DNA of 64,000 bases from Corynebacterium hansenii (GTDB lineage: Bacteria; Actinomycetota; Actinomycetes; Mycobacteriales; Mycobacteriaceae): positions 744,001 through 808,000 of the forward strand of contig NZ_CP047211.1 of the NCBI RefSeq assembly GCF_030408795.1. Reading direction: 5' to 3'. Within the stretch, counting starts at the first letter, position 1. Each line of letters opens with the position of its first letter. Of the stretch, positions 1-6,270 are shown one piece after another. The notes beneath the pieces are model-generated. The model searched no databases. It was not told the origin of the DNA and was given only the letters and a program-made list of their open reading frames with translations. A program made the translations under genes and the position numbers.

Positions 1-192
1 CTCGGGGGACAGGCCACGCTTCTTGAGGTGGTTGCGGTGCTCGTCGGCTTTGGCGTCAGCGGCTTCGAGGTCGGCCTTGAAAGCGCGGGCGTTGTCCATC
101 GTGGACTTCACGTCGGCGACGACGAGGCCGCCGCCGAGCAACTGCAGCCCGGCGGCGACTGAATGGAGGGTGTAGAGGATTGCTGGGCACAT
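1..192 (-). CDS. Small phage protein with one hydrophobic segment, 3' part cut off by window edge
   Basis: Reading leftward from ATG at 192-190 gives 64 codons with no stop before the window edge. The N-terminal third has a hydrophobic, glycine-rich segment (around residues 12-27, AAGLQLLGGGLVV). A charged, helical tail rich in Lys, Asp and Ala follows. I do not recognise the family. The position, downstream of the head-gene cluster and a redoxin, fits a small accessory phage gene. No clear ribosome binding site decides the start, and the length is unknown because the gene is truncated. Confidence 0.5.
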   Translation of the reverse strand, partial: MCPAILYTLHSVAAGLQLLGGGLVVADVKSTMDNARAFKADLEAADAKADEHRNHLKKRGLSPE

Positions 193-224
193 GCCTTCGA
201 AACTAACCGGGTGGGCGCCCCTTG

Positions 225-380
225 TTAAGCGTCGGTGCGGAGGATGGTGCCGCCGCCGGCGGACGTCGCGGCGATGCGGGCCTCGGTCTCCGTGAGGTAG
301 ATGCGGGTGGAGCCGTCGGGGAACGTGACCTCGTACTTCGGTGCCGGGCGGGCGGCGCCGCCGCACATGCCGCAGCTCAC
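225..380 (-). CDS. Small Cys-rich-start phage protein (MSCGxCGG type)
   Basis: A 51-residue protein beginning, from a GTG codon, with V/M-S-C-G-M-C-G-G, followed by a compact beta-rich part (YEVTFPDG, then a TETEA helix). The GTG overlaps the stop of the upstream redoxin gene in a GTGA arrangement, as at other junctions here. An internal ATG at 368 would drop the first Cys. Short phage proteins with this start occur between head genes of actinophages. The CxxC-like opening could bind metal, but that is inference and no function is known to me. Confidence 0.65.
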   Translation of the reverse strand: MSCGMCGGAARPAPKYEVTFPDGSTRIYLTETEARIAATSAGGGTILRTDA

Positions 381-655
381 GGCAGGACCTCCAACGCCTC
401 GGTGGCGACGGTGATGGCGGCGTCGAGCATGTCGGGCCGGTACCCCGACCAGTGGTCGAGACCATCCGGCAGATCGACGGTGACGACCGGCAGCATCGAA
501 TACCCGAGCTGCTCGACGGCGAAGCGGCCCACCGCGTCGCGGGTGACGTCGACGAGCTTGAAATCCACGCCGGCGCGGCGGAGATGCCGCTTCGTAGCGT
601 GGCACTGCATGCACGACGGGGCGGTGTAGACGGTGATCATCCGGTCGGGGGTCAC
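377..655 (-). CDS. Glutaredoxin/NrdH-like redoxin of the prophage
   Basis: About 92 residues with a thioredoxin-fold layout: strand ITVYTAPSC, the redox motif C-M-Q-C, the family helix ATKRHLRRAG, strand VDFKLVDVT, and the cis-Pro region LPVVTVD. NrdH redoxins give electrons to class Ib ribonucleotide reductase or reduce other thiols. Here it would be a phage-borne dithiol protein. The GTG start at 655 overlaps the stop of the MuF gene (AAGTGACC) with a G-rich stretch 6 bases upstream. The ATG at 640 is the alternative and matches the usual NrdH N-terminus (MITVYT). No reductase subunit is nearby in the window. Confidence 0.8.
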   Translation of the reverse strand: MTPDRMITVYTAPSCMQCHATKRHLRRAGVDFKLVDVTRDAVGRFAVEQLGYSMLPVVTVDLPDGLDHWSGYRPDMLDAAITVATEALEVLP

Positions 656-3600
656 TTGATGCCCCCGGCGAGCAGGGAGGCGGCCATGCGGCGCGCTTCG
701 ACGGTGCGGGCCTCGGTGGCCTCCGCGGTGGCGCGGCGCTCCTCGTAGCGGCGCAGCCCTTCGGCGACGGCGTCGGCGAGGACGTCCTCGCGGGTGCGGC
801 GCGGCATGACGGCGGCGGCGACCAGCGACATCTCCGCCCCTTCGGCGGCCGCGTAGGCGCGGGGCACCGGGAAGCCCGGGGTGTTGACCGACAGGGCGGC
901 GACGAGCTCCAGGTTGCCGCCCACCGACCGCCAATCCCCCGACAGGGGCGCGGACGCTCCGGCGCGGACGGTGGCGGTGTCGGCGTCGGGGTTGATGATC
1001 CCGGCGACCCAGATGCCGTGGGCGTCCTCCCCGGCGCGGACGTAGGCCCAGCAGGTGCCGGTCTGGTCGTAGTGCTCGGTGGCGGCGTGCGCCCCGTCGC
1101 GGGGCCCGGCGTGGCCGCAGCCGACGGTCAGCCGGCCCACGGAGATGGGGCCTTCGTCGGTGGCGACGGTGGAGACGTGGAATAGGGCGTAGTCCGTCTT
1201 CGAGTGCGGCGGGGTCACCCCGCGGCCGATGCCGACGTGCTCGGTGCCCCACAAGGCGAGGTGACCGAACACGCGGCCGTCGTCGGTGACGGTCAGGGCC
1301 GTCGGCCCGTCGAGGCCCGGGTCCGCGAACGCGGCGGAGTCCACCGCCGCGTCGACCGGGGCAAGGGCGACGGCCGACGCGACCAGCGCCGCCGTCTCCT
1401 CCTCCGCATCGTCCGGGGAGGCAACCTCGTCGCCGAGGACGATCTTCGCCTCCGCGAACGCCGGCTTGCTAACGAGGGTGGCGGCCATGATCGTCGCGGA
1501 GCGGACATGCATCGTCTCCGACCACGACGGATCCCACTCGTCGACCTCCGGGTCGACCTTCTTGCCGTCGCCGTCGACGACGGTGAAGTCGACGACCATG
1601 TCGCACATGTCCACCGACGGGCGGATGACGCCCTCGGCCAGTAACTCGCGGGCCTCGGCGGCGTCGTCGGTGTCGAACAGTTCACCGGTCGCGTGGATCG
1701 CGCCGCCCTCCACGACGGCGGTGCTGATCTTCCCGACGACCACGGCGGTGTCGTGGCCTGCGCTGGTGGCCCGCTGGAACATCAAGGGGAGCGGGAACTC
1801 CCGGAACTTGATGTCGGCGTCGGAGTCGATGACGCGTCCATCGCCGGTGGGCTTGTCGATGGGGGCGAGGACCCCCGACCAGGATGTGCGCATGGGCTGC
1901 TCCTTCATGGCTGCGGTCACGGTCTGCGGTGCATCGTCGCGGGCCCGGGTGACCCCATCAGCCGCGCGGCGCCTCACCTCGGCCTGCGGGTCCCGGCGAG
2001 TGCCGTCGGCCCGCTCCCGCTCCGTCTGCCGGTCCGACTCATCCGGCAGGGGCTCGTCAGCATCGAGGAGCAGGAGGCTGCACCGGCAATTTGCCGCCTC
2101 GTGAACAGGGAGATGCTGGTCGCCCGGGTGGTCGCACTCGTGGCCACCGATCGTGAACTTCCCGTCGAGGGGGACACGCTGACCGTCGGCCTGGAAGTGC
2201 GAATCACGGGTGCGGCGGTCGAGGGTACAATTATGAACCACCAGGCCATTGGCCTGATACCAGTGCCCAGCCGTCTCAAGGTCGTACACATGCCCAACAA
2301 ACGAGTACCGCTCGATGTCGACAAGATCGTCCGCCTCTACGAGTCCGGACACTCCCTCAAGGAGGTCGCCGCCGCCGTCGGATCGAACTACAGCACCGTC
2401 AGCCGCCGACTCGCCGAACGCGGCGTCCGCACCCGAACGGCGGGTGAGGGGACGCGCCTTAGGTTCGATCGCGACCCCGCCGCCGCCGAGCAAGCCCGCG
2501 CCGCCCAGAAGCTCGGAGTCGCGGCCCGGCGACGATCCGACATAGACACTGCGGCCGTCATCGCTGAGTACACCTCCGGAGACTCCCTCAACACTGTCGG
2601 CGATCGCCACGGCACCAGCCACGACGTGATCCGCCGTATTCTCCGGGAAGCCGGGGTTCCCATCCGTGGTCAATCCGCCGCTGGAATCATCCGCGCCAGC
2701 CGAGAAGACCCCGCGGTGAAGTCCGAGAAGTACCGCCGAATCGGAGAAAAGGCCCGCGGTCGACCGATGCCGCCCGGCACCCACCAAAGGTCCGCTCGCA
2801 CGAAGCACGAGCGCATGAGCCAGCGCGTCGGCCGAGGTGAGATGGAGGTCGCGGGAGCGCTCCGCTACTACGGCTTCGAGGTTGACCGACAGGTCGCGGT
2901 CGGCAACTACAACCTCGACATCGTGTGCCTTGGCGTCGACGTTGAGATCCACACCGCTGCGCACGGTCCTCACCTTGGCGTCGGACGCATTCATCGCCGC
3001 ATCGACGACCTGACCAATGCCGGGTGGCGAGTCCTGTACGTCTGGTGCCCCAGGGGTCTGAGCATGGACGACCTGGAAGAGGTTGTCCGACAAGTCAAGA
3101 TCGCCAGCGGCGACCCAGCCACGCCCGGTCAATACCGGATGCTCAGGTGTGAGGGAGAGTTCCCGCCCGCTCGCGGTGGTGATGCGTACAAGGGTGCCTA
3201 CGTACTCTCGACGGGCAGCATGCCGAACGTCGATGGCACCGACAACCGTGTCCGGAGCAACGCATAGCCACGCCTTGTGCATTTCCTCCCCGGTGAGGTG
3301 CTGCTCCATCCGCCCGGCCTCAAGGTCGGCGGCGTTGATCAGGGAGTTCGTTTCGGTGCGGGCGATGGTCTGCGCGCGGCGCCGCCATCGCTCGTACTGG
3401 GCGGGGTCGTCGAGGTCGAGGAACTCCCGCACCAGGGCTGCCCGGTCCTGCGGGTTCATGCCGTCCTTCACGGCCTTCGCCAGGGCCTGCACCATCTCCC
3501 GGTACACCGACTCCGGCATCCCCGACACCCGATTGACCGCGGCACGGGCGTAATCGTCGATGAAGTCGACCCACGTCGCCGTGTCGATGATCACGGCCAT

Positions 3601-3987
3601 CTGCCCGGTGGCGACGCCGGCGCGGGTCATGGCGACCATCGCTTCGTCGAGGGCGTCGGCGAGCTCGTCGCGCAGCCCGGCGGCGCGGGGCAGGGCAGCA
3701 ACGTCGACGCCCCTCGCGTCGGTCATTGCTGCGACGCGGGCGGCGATGAGCCCGATCTGCGTCGGCGTCATTTCCTGGGCGAGGACGAGGTCCCACGCGG
3801 CGGCTGCGGCGAGGATCGCCTCGATGTTCGGCATCACCTCCTCGTCGTCGGCGGCGGCGAGAAGCGCCCGGAAGACGGAGGGGCGGACATGCTCGTCGAG
3901 CCATGTGCGCATCGCTCGCATCACCGGCTCTTCGAGGATGGCGGCCCAGTCGTCGAACGGGTCCGGCAGGAACACGGCCATGGTCAT
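652..3987 (-). CDS. MuF head-morphogenesis / capsid-maturation-protease fusion, interrupted by an intein
   Basis: A precursor of 1111 residues, about 766 after removal of the intein at residues 242-586. Residues 1 to about 241 plus 587 to about 640 form a MuF-like (portal-associated head morphogenesis) domain, ending in the Cys/His-rich H-E-A-A-N-C-R-C segment. Residues from about 690 to 860 resemble phage capsid maturation proteases (GVLAPIDKPTGDGR ... LVSKPAFAEAKI). A third beta-rich domain (about 890-1060) carries conserved Cys/His (VGCGHAG, TGTCWAY) and resembles the C-terminal part of actinophage protease fusions. The gene overlaps the portal stop (ATGA). No scaffold or capsid gene is visible because the region continues left of the window. 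The domain calls are from sequence pattern only. Confidence 0.85.
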   Translation of the reverse strand: MTMAVFLPDPFDDWAAILEEPVMRAMRTWLDEHVRPSVFRALLAAADDEEVMPNIEAILAAAAAWDLVLAQEMTPTQIGLIAARVAAMTDARGVDVAALPRAAGLRDELADALDEAMVAMTRAGVATGQMAVIIDTATWVDFIDDYARAAVNRVSGMPESVYREMVQALAKAVKDGMNPQDRAALVREFLDLDDPAQYERWRRRAQTIARTETNSLINAADLEAGRMEQHLTGEEMHKAWLCVAPDTVVGAIDVRHAARREYVGTLVRITTASGRELSLTPEHPVLTGRGWVAAGDLDLSDNLFQVVHAQTPGAPDVQDSPPGIGQVVDAAMNASDAKVRTVRSGVDLNVDAKAHDVEVVVADRDLSVNLEAVVAERSRDLHLTSADALAHALVLRASGPLVGAGRHRSTAGLFSDSAVLLGLHRGVFSAGADDSSGGLTTDGNPGFPENTADHVVAGAVAIADSVEGVSGGVLSDDGRSVYVGSSPGRDSELLGGAGLLGGGGVAIEPKARPLTRRSGADAAFGESAADGAVVRSDGGGDLLEGVSGLVEADDLVDIERYSFVGHVYDLETAGHWYQANGLVVHNCTLDRRTRDSHFQADGQRVPLDGKFTIGGHECDHPGDQHLPVHEAANCRCSLLLLDADEPLPDESDRQTERERADGTRRDPQAEVRRRAADGVTRARDDAPQTVTAAMKEQPMRTSWSGVLAPIDKPTGDGRVIDSDADIKFREFPLPLMFQRATSAGHDTAVVVGKISTAVVEGGAIHATGELFDTDDAAEARELLAEGVIRPSVDMCDMVVDFTVVDGDGKKVDPEVDEWDPSWSETMHVRSATIMAATLVSKPAFAEAKIVLGDEVASPDDAEEETAALVASAVALAPVDAAVDSAAFADPGLDGPTALTVTDDGRVFGHLALWGTEHVGIGRGVTPPHSKTDYALFHVSTVATDEGPISVGRLTVGCGHAGPRDGAHAATEHYDQTGTCWAYVRAGEDAHGIWVAGIINPDADTATVRAGASAPLSGDWRSVGGNLELVAALSVNTPGFPVPRAYAAAEGAEMSLVAAAVMPRRTREDVLADAVAEGLRRYEERRATAEATEARTVEARRMAASLLAGGIK
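2226..2231 (+). promoter_or_regulatory. Possible -10 box (TACAAT) for the antisense endonuclease gene
   Basis: TACAAT lies about 60 bases before the ATG at 2290, facing the endonuclease gene. It falls exactly on the codons for the intein's last Asn and the +1 Cys read on the other strand (AAT TGT). No good -35 element is seen at 17-18 bases. Because the splice junction alone forces most of these bases, the match may be accidental. Confidence 0.35.
2230..3264 (-). other. Class 1 intein in the MuF/protease gene (345 aa)
   Basis: Block A starts at Cys1 (CVAPDTVV). Block B has the T-x-x-H motif at intein residues 39-42 (LTPEHPVLTGRGW). Blocks F and G are VYDLETAGHW and NGLVVHN, with terminal His344-Asn345 and Cys as the +1 extein residue. 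All residues needed for standard class 1 splicing are present. Residues about 70-312 carry no LAGLIDADG, HNH or other endonuclease motif. They are low in complexity (Gly/Ala/Asp/Ser/Val), as expected where the real gene is on the other strand. The insertion site lies in the MuF domain between Trp-Leu and Cys-Thr-Leu-Asp-Arg. Confidence 0.92.
2290..3267 (+). CDS. Putative homing endonuclease encoded antisense within the MuF intein (HTH-HTH-Vsr/EDxHD-like nuclease)
   Basis: A 325-residue protein. Residues about 10-47 and 85-127 are two helix-turn-helix units of similar layout (IVRLYESGHSLKEVAAAVG and VIAEYTSGDSLNTVGDRHG). Residues 182-255 look like the compact PD-(D/E)XK fold of Vsr/EDxHD nucleases: Glu184/Glu186, strand YNLD with Asp210, strand V-E-I-H with Glu219 and His221, then HRRIDDLTNAGWRVLYVW. 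Codon use is strongly GC3-biased like real genes here, and the N- and C-terminal parts are not low complexity. The ATG at 2290 has AAGG 8 bases upstream; ATG 2233 is in frame but probably upstream of transcription start. The gene ends at TAG 3265-3267, one codon outside the intein. Function as a homing enzyme is inference from location and fold. Confidence 0.82.
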   Translation: MPNKRVPLDVDKIVRLYESGHSLKEVAAAVGSNYSTVSRRLAERGVRTRTAGEGTRLRFDRDPAAAEQARAAQKLGVAARRRSDIDTAAVIAEYTSGDSLNTVGDRHGTSHDVIRRILREAGVPIRGQSAAGIIRASREDPAVKSEKYRRIGEKARGRPMPPGTHQRSARTKHERMSQRVGRGEMEVAGALRYYGFEVDRQVAVGNYNLDIVCLGVDVEIHTAAHGPHLGVGRIHRRIDDLTNAGWRVLYVWCPRGLSMDDLEEVVRQVKIASGDPATPGQYRMLRCEGEFPPARGGDAYKGAYVLSTGSMPNVDGTDNRVRSNA

Positions 3988-5468
3988 GCTCCCTTCGGCG
4001 GAGCAGGCGAGGAGACGGGGGCCTGCGCCACCGGGGCGCCGGCGACCGGGCCGACGGTGGAGTCGATGTCGAGGCCGAGGATCGGGGCGAGCATTGGCAG
4101 CAGCGACGGGGCCTTCGACACCATCTGGATCGCCAGCGCCCGCTTCTCCGAGTCGCTCATCTCGTCGGAGGGAGCATCGTCATCACCGAAGCCGAGGGAC
4201 TGCCGCAGCGTCACCGCACTGATCGCACCGCGGTCGAAGGCGGCGACGGCGTTCTCCGTCCTGGATGCGCCGTTGGCGAGGTCGGAGACGTCGAACCAGA
4301 TCGTCACCGACGACGGATCCTGGTGCCCCGCGCGGGCGAGCAGGGGGCGCAGCACCGCGTCGGTCAGCGCGTCGCAGATGACGGTGAGCATCGGCACGAC
4401 GTGGGTATTCACCGCCGACGCGTCAATCGCCCACGCCGACCAGTGGTTGCCCTGCGACAGGCCGAGCAGCATCTCCGGCGGCACCTTCAGCGACAGCGCC
4501 AGCCGCCGGATCGCCGAATCACGGGTGCGCAGCGACATCTCCGTCACCTCGGATTCCAGGGTGATGTGCCGCACCTTGTCGAGATGCTCACCAGGGGCCT
4601 TGAGGATGATCGGCACCATCGCCGCCGCCGACGCCGGGTCCTGAATCGCCAGCGTCATGACCTGCTGCAGCTGGCCCATAACGTCCTGCGCGGTGACCTG
4701 CCGGTCCTCCATGACCGGCTGCTCCGGGGTCGGCAGGCCGGGGGCGTCGGGGTCGCCGGTCGGCGGGGCTGCCATCGGCATGCTGATTTCCTGCGGCAGC
4801 AGAAGGATGCCGTTGCCCGCGAGGCGGGAGCGAGTCGCGCCGCGGATCGAGGCGGCGGTGCCGGCGAGCTCGCGCAGCGGTTCGAGGGCGGATCGGGTCG
4901 CGGCGGCGGACTCGCGGGCGTTGCGCGGGTGGGGGATGTGCACGCGGGTGAGGAGGTCCACGTCGGGGTTGAATACGTGGGTGGTGTCGTCGCCGAGGGT
5001 GAGGAGGATTTCCGAGCCGCGGGTCGTCATCTCGTCGGCGGAGAGGATGTGCCATTCCTCGACGGAGCCGAGGTCGGTGTCGCGGGTGAGGATCGCGACC
5101 CACGCTTCGCCGACGATGGTGAGGTTGGTGGCGAGGCGGCCGAGCATGGTGGATTGGCCGGCGGGTCCCCCGGCGATGTCGGCGACGATGCTGGCGACCG
5201 TGGTGTCGTCGGTGGTGCCGGTGGGGCGTCCGTCGTCGGCGATGTCGGAGGCGATGAGGCGGGCGCGGGAGAGGGCGTCACCGAGCCAGTCGCAGACGTA
5301 GGACAGTTCGCCGACGGTGTCGTAGAAGTCCCAGGCTTCCTTTTTCCAGCCGGTGGCTTCGGCGACCTTCTTGGTGGAGTTGCCGGTTTTGACCGGGGTG
5401 GCGGCGGCGACGAGGGCGGGGGAGGCGAGTTCGGCGCCGGTGATGGGGCGGCGGGCGACGCGGGGCAT
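3984..5468 (-). CDS. Phage portal protein
   Basis: A 494-residue protein directly upstream of the MuF/protease gene, overlapping it by 4 bases. It has the features of tailed-phage portal proteins of actinophages: an N-terminal stretch leading to W-K-K-E-A-W-D-F-Y-D-T-V-G-E-L, a beta-rich clip/wing part (EAWVAILTRDTD), a stem with SLKVPPEMLLGLSQGNHWSAWAID, and a long helical C-terminus ending in a Pro/Ala-rich tail. Portal rings sit at one capsid vertex, dock the terminase and pass DNA. Gene order terminase, portal, MuF/protease supports the call. Length is normal for the family. Confidence 0.9.
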   Translation of the reverse strand: MPRVARRPITGAELASPALVAAATPVKTGNSTKKVAEATGWKKEAWDFYDTVGELSYVCDWLGDALSRARLIASDIADDGRPTGTTDDTTVASIVADIAGGPAGQSTMLGRLATNLTIVGEAWVAILTRDTDLGSVEEWHILSADEMTTRGSEILLTLGDDTTHVFNPDVDLLTRVHIPHPRNARESAAATRSALEPLRELAGTAASIRGATRSRLAGNGILLLPQEISMPMAAPPTGDPDAPGLPTPEQPVMEDRQVTAQDVMGQLQQVMTLAIQDPASAAAMVPIILKAPGEHLDKVRHITLESEVTEMSLRTRDSAIRRLALSLKVPPEMLLGLSQGNHWSAWAIDASAVNTHVVPMLTVICDALTDAVLRPLLARAGHQDPSSVTIWFDVSDLANGASRTENAVAAFDRGAISAVTLRQSLGFGDDDAPSDEMSDSEKRALAIQMVSKAPSLLPMLAPILGLDIDSTVGPVAGAPVAQAPVSSPAPPKGA

Positions 5469-5789
5469 TTAGTTGGCCTCCCCTCGGGTGAGGATCCAGC
5501 CGGTGGCGTAGGAGATGGCGGCCCAGGTGGTGAGGAAGGCCAGCCAGGCGGGGAGGTTCAGGGCGGTGTGGAGGGCGCCGGGCCAGGTGGCGAGGGCGGC
5601 GGCGGGGGCGGCGAGCCACCAGCCCATGCACCAGGGACAGTGGAACAGATACGTCCACCAGCCGTTCTCGCCGTTTCGTCGGACGACCCAGGTGCGGATG
5701 GGGTCGGAGATTTTGTCGTTGACGATGATTCGGGTGACGCGGGCGGTGGCCAGCGTGAGGAGGGCGAGGGTGATCAGCGCGGCGGTCAT
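5469..5789 (-). CDS. DUF1360-family membrane protein
   Basis: A 106-residue protein with a hydrophobic N-terminus (ALITLALLTLATARVTRII), the conserved W-W-T-Y-L-F-H-C-P-W-C-M-G-W-W-L segment and two further hydrophobic stretches. These match the DUF1360 family found in phages and Bacillus/actinobacterial genomes. Function is unknown; the CPWC pair may be redox active or bind metal. It sits between terminase and portal, an accessory position. Its stop codon abuts the portal start, so it probably shares the late transcript. Confidence 0.8.
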   Translation of the reverse strand: MTAALITLALLTLATARVTRIIVNDKISDPIRTWVVRRNGENGWWTYLFHCPWCMGWWLAAPAAALATWPGALHTALNLPAWLAFLTTWAAISYATGWILTRGEAN

Positions 5790-6066
5790 GCCCGGGATGG
5801 TCGCGCGGCGGGGTGACCATGGAAATGAGTCGGCCCCGCGGGAGCGGGGGGGGTGCTCAACCGCGAGGCCTCGCCGCCGCCTCGGGGGGAGGGGCGGCGA
5901 CTGCTGATGATGGTAGCGGGCCCGGTGGGGGTGCGCATGTCGTGGCGAGCGCCGAGGTAAGCCCAGCAGTCGGGGGCGTACGAAATCGTCCGTGATCTGG
6001 GTTAATTACGCCTCTTACCCCCGTTTGAAGGGGGGGCGGGGAACAGCGGCGTGCGACGCTCCACGC

Positions 6067-6270
6067 ATGACTTCTGCCACACACCTCATGATCATCCTCG
6101 CTACCACCCTGATCAGCGTATTTGCGCTCGCCGCCTACGCCGCCGCCCACTACGTCCTGGTCGTCGACGATCGCACGGAGCGGCACGCCTACCGGCTGAC
6201 GCTCTCCACTGCGGTCGTATGCCTCGCCGTGCAGCTGATCGCGGACGCCGTCGCGCTCGGGGTGATCTAG
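6067..6270 (+). CDS. Small two-helix membrane protein in the late gene block
   Basis: 67 residues from ATG 6067: a first hydrophobic helix (LMIILATTLISVFALAAYAAA), a short charged loop (DDRTERHAYR) and a second helix (LTLSTAVVCLAVQLIADAVAL). It is the only plus-strand gene inside the late block and converges on the terminase gene with a 4-base overlap. No clear ribosome binding site is present. The two-helix form recalls small phage membrane proteins such as holin-like or superinfection-exclusion factors, but nothing specific identifies it. Confidence 0.55.
   Translation: MTSATHLMIILATTLISVFALAAYAAAHYVLVVDDRTERHAYRLTLSTAVVCLAVQLIADAVALGVI

Noticed and set aside
5786..5938. 50-codon minus-strand frame overlapping the DUF1360 start (ATGA)
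   Set aside because: The overlap is suggestive, but the peptide is Pro/Ser/Arg-rich with no structure and no ribosome binding site.
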